A DNA stretch of 64,000 nt. Source: Novosphingobium sp. SG707. Lineage in GTDB: Bacteria > Pseudomonadota > Alphaproteobacteria > Sphingomonadales > Sphingomonadaceae. A model generated the notes under the pieces. It was not told the DNA's origin and did not search any database. It worked only from the letters and a program-made list of their open reading frames with translations. The DNA lies in NCBI RefSeq assembly GCF_012275515.1, contig NZ_JAAZQL010000002.1, positions 186,001 through 250,000 of the forward strand. Reading direction: 5' to 3'. Each line of letters opens with the position of its first letter. Position 1 is the stretch's first letter. Of this stretch, positions 37,018 through 47,670 are shown piece by piece. Position numbers and translations under genes: made by a program.

Positions 37018-39515
37018 CTAAAGCTCTCTAAGTGCCTCGGCGGGGCGGGTGCGCAGCAAAGGCAGCGACCCGCCCAGCGCGAAGGCCAGCACCAGCGCCA
37101 GCCCACCCCCCAGCACGCCCAGCACATAGGCCCATGACGGCAGGAAATCGAAGCTGAAAAGCTGAACCACGATCAGCCAGCCAAGCCCCGTGCCCAGCGC
37201 CAGCGCGACCAGCGCCAGCAAGCCCGCCAGCACGCCATATTCGGCCAGCAGCAGCCCCAGCAACTGCCTCTGCCCCGCGCCCAGCACGCGCAGGATCGTG
37301 TTGTCATAGGCGCGCGACGCCCGCGCCGCCGCAATCGCGCCCAGCAAGACCGCCACCCCCGCCAGCACCGCCACGCCCGCCGCCGACAGGATCGCCGCGC
37401 TCATCTGCCCCAACAGGCCCCGCGCATCGCGCAGCAGCGGCCCCACCTCGACCACCGAGGCGGTGGGATAGGCCCGCGTCAGCGCCCGCAGCAAGCCATG
37501 CTCGCGCTTGTCCGACAGGCTGATCGTGGCGGCCAGCTTGAAGGGCGCGCCCGCCAGCGCATTGGGCGAAAACACCAGCACATAATTGAACCCGAAGGAA
37601 TCCCAGTCGATCCGCCGCAAGGAGGCCACCTTGGCCGTCCGCTCCACGCCCAGCAGGCCGACCGTCACACTGTCGCCCACTTTCAGCCCGGTCGATTTCG
37701 CCAGCTTTTCATCGACCGAAACCAGCGGCTTGCCCTGATAATCGCGCGGCCACCATGCGCCATCGGTGATGACATTGCCCTCGGGCACATCCTGCGCAAA
37801 GGTCAGCCCGCGCTCGCCCTTCAATTGCCAGGCGTCCTCGGGGATGTCCTTCATATCGGCCACGCGGGTCTGCGCGCCCGCCGGGCCATAGGCCAGAATT
37901 GCCCCGCGCAGCGTCGGCACCGTGCGTACCTTGGCCCCCGGCGCGGCCCCGGCCACGGTGGCGCGGAAACCGGCCTCATCGCCCGGTTGCAGGTCGATGG
38001 CGAAATAATCGGGCGCCTTTTGCGGCACGCGCGCGGCAATATTGGCGTCCAGACTGGTCTGCACCACGGCCAGCACGACAAAGGCGGTCAGCCCAAAGCC
38101 CAGCGCCGTCACCAGCCGCGCGGTCTGATTGCCGGGGCGGTGAATATTGCTCAACGCAAGGCGCAGGATCGGGCTGCGCGGGCGTGGCAGATGCGCGGCC
38201 ATGCGCGCCAAGCCCCAGCCCAGCGCGGAAAGCAGCACAAAGGCCCCCGCCGCCCCGCCAAGGAAAATCGCGGTAGTCTTGGCCGACCCATCACCCAGAA
38301 AGGCCAGAGCGATAATCCCGGCCAGCCCCGCGCCCACCCAGCGCCAGCTCTGCCGCCCCGAGACAGGGGCGACCCGCGCGCGCAGCAGCGCCATGGCCGG
38401 ATAGGTCCGCGCCGCCAGCAAAGGCCCGGCCGCAAACACCAGCGCCACCAGCAAGCCCCAGAGCGCCGCTCGCGCCAGCGCCCATGGCGCCAGCACAAAA
38501 CCATCGACCACCGGCAACACGCCCGCCAGCGCCTTGACCACCAGCGGCAGCACCGCCACCCCCGCGATCAGCCCCGCCAGTGCGCCCACCGCCGCCGCCG
38601 CCGCGATCTGCAACACATAGATCCGGGCAATGTCGCCGCTGGTCGCGCCCATCACTTTGAGCGTCGCGATCACCCCGCGCCGCGCCTCCAGATAGGAGGC
38701 GGTGCCCCCGCCAATGCCGATCCCGGCGATCAGCAGCGCGGCCAGACCCACCAGCACAAGGAAATCGCCCATGCGCGCGATGAAGGTCTCGGTGCCGGGC
38801 GAGGCCTTGTCGCGGGTGCGGACATCAAGCCCGTTTTCCGGGAAACGCTTGGTCAGCGCCTCGGCAATGGCGGCGGCATCGCAGGCCCCGGCGCAATCCA
38901 TGCGCAAACGGCTGCGATACATCGCCCCCGGTGCGGTCAGCCCAGCGCCATCGGGAAAGCCCATGGGCACGATCACCGTCGGCCCCAGCGCGAAACCTTC
39001 GCCAAGCCCATCGGGTTCGACCGCGATGATCCCGCCTACGCGCAGGGGCTTGCCCGCGATGGTGAAGCTGTCGCCCGGCTTGATGCCCAGCCTTTCGGCC
39101 GCCCCGCGCGCGATCCATGCCGTGCCCGCCGCCGGGGCGCCTACATGCCGCCCATCGGCCAGTTCCAGCCGCCCGACCATCGGCCAGAGCGCATCGACCG
39201 CCTTTAACTGGACCGGAGCGGTGGTATCCCCATTCGAGGCCATCGCCTGCAGCCGCTGACCATCGGAAAGGCGGCCGTAGCGGGCCAGCGCGGCGCGTTC
39301 CTCGGCGGAAATCGGGCGCTGCCACACGGTAATCTGGACATCGCCGCCCAGGATCTGGCGCCCCTTGGCGGCCAGCCCCTCATTGATCGCCTTGGTCAGC
39401 GAACCGATCGCGGCCAGCGCGCCGACGCCCAGAAACAGGCAGGCGAGTAGCAAGCGAAGCCCGCGAAACCGCGCCGACAATTCCCGCCGCGCGATGCGCC
39501 ACGCCGAGGCCCAGT

Positions 39516-39519
<4 letters not shown>
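37018..39519 (-). CDS. ybbP: YbbP-like FtsX-family ABC transporter permease
   Basis: 833 residues. One N-terminal transmembrane helix (LRLLLACLFLGVGALAAIG) is followed by a periplasmic domain of about 220 residues, then two groups of FtsX-type helices split by a second large periplasmic domain (about 480-690). This 10-helix YbbP plan differs from the 4-helix LolC/MacB. The GTG start overlaps the ATPase stop by 4 bases. With the ATPase and the divergent TesA-type esterase it reproduces the conserved ybbP-ybbA/tesA cluster. Transport substrate is unknown, though a lipid or envelope role is suspected. Confidence 0.88.
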
Positions 39520-40259
<740 letters not shown>

Positions 40260-40321
40260 GATATGTTTATGGGTGGCCCGGCCGGATTCGGCAAGGAGGG
40301 CCCGCACGAAAGGGCAGGTTG

Positions 40322-41020
40322 ATGAGGGCTTTGGGCGGGATGGCGGCGGTTTTGCTGCCGGTTTTGATGCTGGCGGGATGCGGCGGAGACAAGACGCCCA
40401 CGCCTGTGCCCAGCGCCTCTGCAGCCGCCGCGGCCCTGCCCGTGTCTGTGCCCCAAGGCCCGCCGGTGCGCATCATCGCCCTGGGCGACAGTCTGTTTGC
40501 CGGATATGGTCTGCGCCCCGAACAGGCCTATCCGGTGCGGCTGGAGGCGGCGCTGCGCGCGCGCGGGATCAATGCGCAGGTGGTCAATGCCGGGGTTTCG
40601 GGCGATACCACGCAGGACGGGCGCGCAAGGCTGGACTTCACGCTGGCGCAGGGGACACCGCCCGATCTGGTGGTCATCAGCCTTGGCGGCAATGACATGC
40701 TGCGCGGGTTGCCGCTGGCCCAGACCAAGGACAATCTCGACGCCATTCTGGCCGAACTGGAAAAGCGCAAGATCAGGACCGTGGTGATGGGCATGCTGGC
40801 CGCGCCCAATATGGGGCCGGATTATGCGCGCGAATTCAATGGGATCTTTCCCGCCGTGGCGGCGCGGCATCATGCCGTGCTCGATCCGTTTTTCCTCAAG
40901 CCCATCTTTAACCGCGCCGACCTGCAATTGCCCGATCATATCCACCCCACCGACAAGGGCGTCGAGGCGATGGTGAGCGCGACCGTGGACAAAGTGGCGG
41001 GCGCTTTGCCCAAGGCTTGA
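40322..41020 (+). CDS. tesA: SGNH-family arylesterase/lysophospholipase, lipoprotein TesA
   Basis: 232 residues. It carries a lipobox (LMLAGC, Cys at residue 20), so this copy is probably lipid-anchored, unlike E. coli TesA which is only secreted. SGNH blocks: GDSL with catalytic Ser near residue 60, GGNDMLRG near 122, and DHIHP holding the catalytic Asp and His near 209-212. It hydrolyses acyl esters or thioesters. ATG 40322 follows AGGTTG; TTG 40319 is less likely. It is divergent from ybbA, a conserved arrangement. Confidence 0.92.
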   Translation: MRALGGMAAVLLPVLMLAGCGGDKTPTPVPSASAAAAALPVSVPQGPPVRIIALGDSLFAGYGLRPEQAYPVRLEAALRARGINAQVVNAGVSGDTTQDGRARLDFTLAQGTPPDLVVISLGGNDMLRGLPLAQTKDNLDAILAELEKRKIRTVVMGMLAAPNMGPDYAREFNGIFPAVAARHHAVLDPFFLKPIFNRADLQLPDHIHPTDKGVEAMVSATVDKVAGALPKA

Positions 41021-41100
41021 GCCGGGCGGGCTGATATCGGCTCCATTTGCGTGGCAATCGTGCTGGCGGGGGGCCGGGTGGCTCTGTCAAGGCAGGCGCC

Positions 41101-41961
41101 ATGATGGAAACAACTCTCGATTGGCCCCGCGTCGGCCTGTTGCCGGTGGTGCGGGCTGCGCAGGCCGCGCTGACGCAGGGGCGCGGCTTTTCACTGGTCC
41201 GGCTGGGCGATGGCGAGGGGGCGATGCTGTCCCACGATGCGCCGCATATGGGCGAGGAGATCGCCTTATGCCTGCGCATCTGGTTTGGCGATCAGGCTGA
41301 CGGTGATGACCGGCGCGCGATGGCGCGCGGGCTGGAACGCGCGATGCGCGAGGCCAATGTGCTGGCCATCCCCCGCCGCGCCCAGTTGCAGATCTCGATG
41401 CGCTATCACGAGGTTTTTGCCAATCTGGGGCGTGTATTGGGCGTTCGGCGGCCATTGGTGGGCGATGCGGCGCTGCATTTCTATCTGCAATGGTCCGGCG
41501 CGCTGGGCGCTCTTGTGCGCGATGCGCGGCGGCTGGTGCTGATCGGGTGCCGCGATGTGGCGGGGCAATTTGCCGCCCATTTTGACGTGCCGGTCGTCCA
41601 ATGGCTGCTGCGCGGAGAGGCGCAGTTTCCAGGCGCCGTGGATGAGCGGCATTGGCCCACCGGCTATGCGCGGATGATGGCGCGGATCGAGGGGCTGGGG
41701 CCGGGCGATCTGGTGCTGGTGGGCGCGGGCGTGCTGGGCAAGGCCTATGTGGCGGGCGCGGCGCGGCGCGGGGCCGTGGCGATCGATATGGGCAGCGTGT
41801 TTGACGGATGGGCCGGGATCATCAGCCGCGAGGGGCGGATCGGCACCGGCGCGGAATTTTCGATTGCCCATCTGGCGCATGGCGGACCGGTGGATGAGGC
41901 GATGCGCGAGCGGCTGGGCGCCTATCTGGCGGGCACGAATATTGCCGATGGGATGATCTGA
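41101..41961 (+). CDS. GT-D fold putative glycosyltransferase
   Basis: 286 residues. The N-terminal FSLVRLGDGEGAML matches the SxxRxGDGE motif of GT-D (DUF1792) glycosyltransferases, where the acidic residues bind metal and the sugar nucleotide. The middle has LVLIGCRDVAGQF and the C-terminal half LVLVGAGVLGKAYV with DMGSVFDGW, also typical. ATG 41101 follows AAGGCAGG; another ATG lies one codon on. It stands at the left edge of the capsule locus and runs in its direction. A capsule or surface-glycan role is inferred from position. Confidence 0.8.
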   Translation: MMETTLDWPRVGLLPVVRAAQAALTQGRGFSLVRLGDGEGAMLSHDAPHMGEEIALCLRIWFGDQADGDDRRAMARGLERAMREANVLAIPRRAQLQISMRYHEVFANLGRVLGVRRPLVGDAALHFYLQWSGALGALVRDARRLVLIGCRDVAGQFAAHFDVPVVQWLLRGEAQFPGAVDERHWPTGYARMMARIEGLGPGDLVLVGAGVLGKAYVAGAARRGAVAIDMGSVFDGWAGIISREGRIGTGAEFSIAHLAHGGPVDEAMRERLGAYLAGTNIADGMI

Positions 41962-42186
41962 AACGCGCCAATTGCTGCGTGAACGGATCGCACGGGGCGG
42001 GCTGCAACGCCATGAAAGTAAACGATGGCCACAGTCGAATCGCGGGCGAATGCGTAATCTCCGCCGAAATGGATAGAGCCTTTGTTGCGCGGGGCAAGGC
42101 CCGGTTTTAGCCCAAAGACACACGGCGCGAAGGGATGGGAATGGCCCTCCCGGCGCGGCAAGGTTCGGGGCAGGGATCAGGCAATT

Positions 42187-44403
42187 ATGAACATAGCCAC
42201 GCAAGCCATGGGTGAAACAGCGCTGCGGCCTTTGTCGGAGGCGGGCGGCCCGATCCGGCGGCCCGAAGAGGTGCTGCTGCACAGCGGCGCCCGCAAGCCC
42301 GGCGCGGAGCAGGGCCACGCGCCCCGGCCGAGCGCGCGGCGCATGGCCCTGCTGGTGCTGGGCATGCATCGTTCGGGGACCAGCGCGCTGACGCGGGTGT
42401 TTGCGCTGCTGGGCGCGGGATTGCCCGCCACGCTGCTGGGCGGCAATCCGACCAACCCCGCCGGCCATTGGGAATCGGATGCCGTGCGCGCCTTTAACGA
42501 TGCCATTTTGGCGCAGGTCGGGAGCGACTGGTTCGACTGGCTGCCGGTGCATGACGGGTGGTCGCGCTCTTTGGGGTATCAGGGCGATGTGGCAAGGGCG
42601 CGCGATGTGCTGCGCGCCGAATTTGGCGATGCGCCGCTCTTTGCGCTGAAGGACCCGCGCATGTGCCGTCTGGCGGGCTTCTGGCTGGATGTGCTGGACG
42701 CCGAAGGGGTGGAGGCGGCGATAGTCATGCCGCTGCGCAATCCTTTGGAGGTGGCCGATTCACTGGCGCGGCGCGATGGTGTGGATGCGCAGGTCGCGCT
42801 GCTGGTGTGGCTGCGCCATGTGCTGGAGGCCGAGGCGGCAACGCGGGGGCGGGCGCGGCTGGTGGTCCGCTATGATCAGGTGCTGGACCAGTGGGCGCAT
42901 GTGGCCGACCGGGTGGAGCGCGAACTGGGGGTGGTATGGCCGCGGGTGCCGCTGGGCGTGGGCGAGGAGGTTGAGGCCTTTCTCTCGCAGGATCTGCGCC
43001 ATCATCGCCGATCGGACCGGGCGGTGGTGGATAATCCGTTGGTGTCGGCATGGGTGCGGCGGGCCTATGGCGTCCTGCTGGGCTGGGCTCAGGGGGGCGA
43101 GAGGGCCTGCGATTATGGCGAATTGGATGCGGTGCGCGCGGCTTTGGACGAGGCCGGGCCGGGGTTTGCGCGACCGCTGCGCCGGATTGCCCAGCAGCAG
43201 CGGGCGCTGGAGGAGCTCCAAGCTCAGCGCGCCGATCTGAATGCCCGGCGCGCCGGGCTGGAGGCGCGGGTCGAGGCCCTGACCGAGGAATTGGCCCAGC
43301 GCGGGCAGGAGCGGCAGGAGGCGGTCGATGGGCTGGCCGAACTGGCGCGGGCCTATCAACTGGCGCAGGCGCGGTTGGACGAAGCGGCGCTGAGCGAAGG
43401 GCGCGGGGGCGAGGAGCGCGCCGCGATGGCGGGTGAGATCGAGCATTTGCGCGCCGCATTGGAGGAACATCGGCAACGGATCGGAGAATGCGAAAGCGCG
43501 CTGGCCCGGCGGCAGGATGAGGTGAAGCAGGCCCGGACCGCGCTGGAGCAGGAGCGGGAACAGGCCGGCCGTTTGTCCGCCGAGCTGGAGATCGAACAGC
43601 AGAGCGGACTGGAGCTGGCCGGGGAATTGGCCGACGTGCAGGCGCTGTTGCACGACCAAGCCGAACAATTGCGCGCCGCACTGGATCAGGTGGGCGCGAT
43701 GGCCGAAATGCTGACTGCGCTGCGCGGGGATCTGGCCGATCAGGGCGAGGCGCTGGCCGCCGCGCGGGGCGCGCAGGCCGCATGGGCGGAGGAGGCACGC
43801 AAGGCCAAAGCTGCAGCGCAGGACCATCAGGCCGAGGCTACCCGCGAAATCACCGAACTGGCCCGGCTGTTGCAGGAGGCTGAGGGTGAGGCTGCGCTCT
43901 GGCAGGGCCATTGGCAGGAGAGCGAGCAGAGCCGCGCCGCCATGGCCACCGGCCATGCCGAGGCCGAACAGGCATGGGGCGAGCAGACGCGCCAGTTGGA
44001 AGAGCAGGTGGCCGAACTGGAGCGGGCGCATGGGCTGGCGGTCGAGGATGCACAGGCTTTGCAGGCCGAGAAGGTCCGGCTGGAGCAGCAATTGAGCGAG
44101 CGTTTCGGCGAATTGGCCACGATGTCGGGCCTGTTGTCGGCCGAGAGCGAGAAGGCCTTGCGCGGCGCCGCGCAGGTCGAATGGCTGCGCGAAGTGTACC
44201 ACGTGACTGCGCGGCGGCCGCGCTGGTGGTGGATGATGCCCTGGCGCTGGCAAAGCGCGCGGATGGCGAAAAAAGTGGCCGAGGCGGGGCTGTTTGATGA
44301 GCGGGCCTATCTGGCGCGCTATCCCGATGTGGCGGCGCAGGGGCATGATCCGCTGCGCCATTATATCCTGTTCGGCATGGCCGAGGGCCGGGTGAGAGGC
44401 TAA
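42187..44403 (+). CDS. Sulfotransferase-like / coiled-coil / glycan-locus motif fusion protein
   Basis: 738 residues in three parts. Residues about 52-310 are a sulfotransferase-like P-loop domain: LGMHRSGTSALTRVF carries the PAPS 5'-phosphate loop, and LKDPRMCRL the 3'-phosphate region. Residues about 335-680 are one long Gln/Glu/Ala/Arg coiled coil. The last 40 residues (FDERAYLARYPDVAAQG, then HYILFGMAEGR) are a motif often attached to polysaccharide glycosyltransferases. ATG 42187 is favoured; the frame is open further upstream without a start site. It may sulfate the capsule or tether enzymes. Predicted cytoplasmic; two Trp-rich bits near 685 could touch the membrane. Confidence 0.8.
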   Translation: MNIATQAMGETALRPLSEAGGPIRRPEEVLLHSGARKPGAEQGHAPRPSARRMALLVLGMHRSGTSALTRVFALLGAGLPATLLGGNPTNPAGHWESDAVRAFNDAILAQVGSDWFDWLPVHDGWSRSLGYQGDVARARDVLRAEFGDAPLFALKDPRMCRLAGFWLDVLDAEGVEAAIVMPLRNPLEVADSLARRDGVDAQVALLVWLRHVLEAEAATRGRARLVVRYDQVLDQWAHVADRVERELGVVWPRVPLGVGEEVEAFLSQDLRHHRRSDRAVVDNPLVSAWVRRAYGVLLGWAQGGERACDYGELDAVRAALDEAGPGFARPLRRIAQQQRALEELQAQRADLNARRAGLEARVEALTEELAQRGQERQEAVDGLAELARAYQLAQARLDEAALSEGRGGEERAAMAGEIEHLRAALEEHRQRIGECESALARRQDEVKQARTALEQEREQAGRLSAELEIEQQSGLELAGELADVQALLHDQAEQLRAALDQVGAMAEMLTALRGDLADQGEALAAARGAQAAWAEEARKAKAAAQDHQAEATREITELARLLQEAEGEAALWQGHWQESEQSRAAMATGHAEAEQAWGEQTRQLEEQVAELERAHGLAVEDAQALQAEKVRLEQQLSERFGELATMSGLLSAESEKALRGAAQVEWLREVYHVTARRPRWWWMMPWRWQSARMAKKVAEAGLFDERAYLARYPDVAAQGHDPLRHYILFGMAEGRVRG

Positions 44404-44448
44404 AAAATGTAATTAAAAACAATAGTTTAGTCCGAGACGGTTGGGTAA

Positions 44449-45736
44449 TTGCGCCAGTCGGGCCAATTCGATGCGGCATGGTATGCCGACCGCTATGCCG
44501 ATGTGGCGATGTCGCGCATGGACCCGGCCGAGCACTACCTGTGGATCGGGCGGCGGTTGGGGCGGCGGGCCGGGCCGGGGGCCGGGCTGGCCGATACGGC
44601 GGTGGCGGCGGCCCCGGCGCGGGCGCGGGCCAAGGGCGATCCGGGGTGGAACGGCGGAGCGGGAGAGATTGCGGGCGGGCGGCGCGGCTTTCGTTGCGGG
44701 GTTGAGCTGGGAAAAGAGCGCGAGGACGCTGGAGGCGGCGCTGATCGAGGGGTTGAGCGAGAATAGCCGGCCCGTCGCCCCGCGCGCCCTGTTCACCACG
44801 CGCGACTATGCTCACAAGGCCGCCGTCATCATCCCGACATGGAATGGCGGCGATCTGTTTCGCGGTGTGTTGCAGGCGCTGGTGACGCAGCAGACCGACT
44901 GGGCCTTTGACGTGATGGTGTTGGACAGCGGCTCCACCGACAACACGCTGGAGATCATCCGTGAATTCAGCCACCGGGGCGTGCGGCTGCATCAGATTCC
45001 CAATGCCGAGTTTTCGCATGGGCGCACGCGCAATCTGGCGATTTCCCTGACCGATGCCGAATTCATCGCGGTGTTGACGCAGGATGCTACGCCCGCTGAT
45101 CCGCAATGGCTGGCCAATATGATCCGCGCTTTTGATAAGGGGGATCAGGTTGCGGGCGTGTTTGGCGGCCATCTGGCCTATGCCGATGCTACCAGCTTTG
45201 TCCGCAATGGGCAGGAGGGGCATTTCGCCCATTTCGCCGCCATGCCCCACGTCGCGCAATGGGGTGTGACGCCGCCGGGCATGGAATGGGGCGGGATCAA
45301 TTGGCAGCAATGGCTGCATTATTTCTCGGACAACAATGCGGCGCTGCGCCGCTGTGTCTGGGAAAAGATCCCCTATCCCGACATTCCATGGGGCGAGGAT
45401 CAGGTCTGGGCATGGGAGGTGATCAAGCAGGGCTATCAGAAGGCCTATGCGCCGGACGCCTTTGTCCTCCATTCGCATAATCTGAGCGAAGCCGCGCAAG
45501 ATAAGGTCTCGCGGATCGAGGGCGATTACTGGCTGCGCTGGTTCAACTACCGCTTTGAAAAAGATCCCGAAGCGGTGAAGGCCAGCGTGGATTATCTGAA
45601 CGCGCGCGATGCCGCCGTGGCGGGCGTGACGCCCGATGTGCTGGCCCATCAGCAGGTGCTGAACCGCGCCGGCGTATGCGGACGCTATCGCGGGCAATTC
45701 GATCTGGTCGAACAATGGCGGGCCAAATGGTGCTGA
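44449..45736 (+). pseudogene. GT2 rhamnosyltransferase-like gene, frameshifted
   Basis: The N-terminal part (from TTG 44449, frame 1) has FDAAWYADRYADVAMSRMD and HYLWIGRRLG, the same motif as the end of the preceding protein, and ends at a stop at 44766. The catalytic part lies in the next frame and runs to 45736: AAVIIPTWNGGDLFRG, VLDSGSTDNTLEI, FSHGRTRNLAIS, LTQDATPADP, all typical of GT2 rhamnosyltransferases. The join falls between about 44640 and 44700; removing one G from GGGG at 44643-44646 restores one frame. No good ATG or ribosome site precedes it, and AT-rich sequence fills 44404-44448. Either a decayed gene or a sequence error. Confidence 0.8.
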
Positions 45737-45755
45737 GCGCGCCGGGAGAAACCAT

Positions 45756-46885
45756 GTGAAAATCCTGAGCACACACCTGAGCACCCAATGGCTCTGGCGT
45801 CAGCGCTGGATTGTGCCGATGGTGGTTTTGCCCACGCTGGCCACGGCGGCCTATGAGGGGCTGTTCGCCTCGGACATCTATGTTTCGGAAAGCCGGTTCG
45901 TCATCAAGGCCCCGGCGCAGAAATCGGCGCAGGTCTCCACACTGGCTAATCTGATCCAGACCACTGGCCTTTCGGGCGGGCAGGAGCAGGTCAATGAGGT
46001 GATCGATTATATCCGCTCGCGCTCGGCGCTGGCGGCGTTGAACCGGGGCGGGGCGGTGGCGGCCATGTATGGGCAGGCGGGGGGGATGCGCTGGCGCGCT
46101 ATCCCGGCGTGCTGCACCGTCCGGGCCATGAAGGCCTGTTCCGCTATTACAGCACAATGGTCGATGTGGCGATGGACCATGAAACGGGGCTGGTGGTGCT
46201 GAAGGTCAAGGCCTTTGCCCCCGGCGATGCCCAGCATCTGAACCAGCAATTGCTGGGGCTGGGCGAGGATCTGGTCAATGTGCTGAACGCGCGGGCCGAG
46301 GGCAAGCAGGTGGCCGAGGCCGAGCGCCGTGTGGGTGCCGCTGAGGCAAGGGTGCAAAAGGCGCGGGCCGCGTTGGGCGCCTATCGCAACAGCGAGGCGC
46401 TGATCGACCCCGCGCGTCAGGCGCAGGGCGCGCTGGAGGTGGCCAATAGGCTGGTGGCCGAGCAGGCCTCGGTGCAGGCGCAACTGGATCAGATGCGCGA
46501 GGCCACGCCGCGCAATCCGGCCATCCCCGCGCTTCAGGAAAGGGTGGCCGCGATCGGCCGCGCCATCGCCGCACAGAACGGTCGCGTGACGGGCACATCG
46601 GGCGGGATCGCCTCCAAAATGGCGGGCTATGAACGGCTGGCGCAGGAGCAGGATTTTGCCGCGCAAAACCTCAATGTCGCCAATGCCGCGCTGGAACAGG
46701 CGCGGGTCGAAACGCTGCGTCAGCAATATTATCTTGAGCGTGTGGTCGATCCCGCGCTGCCCGATGAACCGGCGCTGCCGCATCGGCTGAAGATCGTGCT
46801 GACGGTGCTGGGCGCCTCGCTGTGCCTCTATTTCGTGGCGTGGATGTTCATCGTGGGCATCCTCGAACATGCGCCGGAGGATTGA
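45756..46885 (+). pseudogene. kpsE: KpsE-like capsule export inner-membrane protein, frameshifted
   Basis: Family role: the polysaccharide co-polymerase that links KpsMT to the outer membrane. N-terminal part: GTG 45756 with GGGAGAAA upstream, transmembrane helix WIVPMVVLPTLATAAYEG, then SRFVIKAPAQK. The frame then breaks, and its stop is at 46202. The rest (DALARYPGVLHRPGHEGLF onward) continues in another frame to 46885, with a coiled coil and a C-terminal helix (VLTVLGASLCLYFVAWMF). The break lies at a seven-G run (46079-46085); eight G would restore one frame of about 377 codons. Phase variation, decay or homopolymer error are all possible. kpsM begins two bases after the stop. Confidence 0.85.
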
Positions 46886-46887
46886 CC

Positions 46888-47670
46888 ATGGCAGCATTGC
46901 ACCAGGGCTGGGCGATCCAGACGCGGGTGATACAGGCGCTGATCATCCGCGAATTGACGACGCGGTTTGGGCGGGAAAATATCGGCTTCCTCTGGGTGAT
47001 GGCCGAGCCTTTGCTCTTTGCGGTGCTGGTGGGCCTGCTCTGGCGCTTTGAAAAGGGGCCGCAGGAGCATGGGGTTTCCATCATCGCCTTTGTCGCCACC
47101 GGCTATCTGCCGCTGGTGATGTTTCGCAGCACGGTGCAGCGCGCGATGGGCAGCTTTTCGGCCAATTCCAGCCTGATGTATCACCGACAGGTCAAGATCC
47201 TTGACCTCATCCTCGTGCGCTTTTTCGTCGAGATGATCGGGCATATGATGGCCTATCTGTTTATCGCCACGGTGTTTTATGCGCTGGATGAGTTTCCGTG
47301 GCCGCATGATTTTGGCTATCTGCTGCTGGGCTGGTCCTATTATGCGCTCTTCACGCTGACGCTGGCCACGATCGTCGCGCCTTTATCCGAAATGTCCGAG
47401 GTGCTCGAAAAGGTCATGCCGGTCACGACCTATCTGATGGTGCCCTTTTCGGGCGCGTTTTTCATGGCCGAATGGCTTGCCCCTGATGTGAAGGCGGCGG
47501 TGCTGTGGTCCCCGCCGGTCCATGCGATGGAGATGATGCGTTATGGTGTCTTCGGTGATGCGGTCTATCCCCATTTCAGCTTTGTCTACACGCCGGCATG
47601 GTGCCTGCCGGTGCTGATGGTGGGGCTGATGCTGTGTCGGCATGTGCGCCGCGTGATGATGGTCGAATGA
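46888..47670 (+). CDS. kpsM: Capsule polysaccharide ABC transporter permease KpsM
   Basis: 260 residues with six transmembrane helices of the ABC-2 type. The amphipathic N-terminus RVIQALIIRELTTRFGRENIG leads to LGFLWVMAEPL-like first helix, the KpsM hallmark. Helices follow at about 35-52, 60-80, 110-135, 145-170, 180-200 and 225-248. ATG 46888 comes two bases after the kpsE-like stop with GGAGG upstream; its stop overlaps the kpsT start (ATGA). It forms the membrane channel for exporting a finished, lipid-linked capsule chain. Confidence 0.93.
   Translation: MAALHQGWAIQTRVIQALIIRELTTRFGRENIGFLWVMAEPLLFAVLVGLLWRFEKGPQEHGVSIIAFVATGYLPLVMFRSTVQRAMGSFSANSSLMYHRQVKILDLILVRFFVEMIGHMMAYLFIATVFYALDEFPWPHDFGYLLLGWSYYALFTLTLATIVAPLSEMSEVLEKVMPVTTYLMVPFSGAFFMAEWLAPDVKAAVLWSPPVHAMEMMRYGVFGDAVYPHFSFVYTPAWCLPVLMVGLMLCRHVRRVMMVE

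Noticed and set aside
42082..42187. Earlier start for the sulfotransferase fusion
   Set aside because: The extra sequence is unlike the family and has no ribosome site; ATG 42187 lies in better context.
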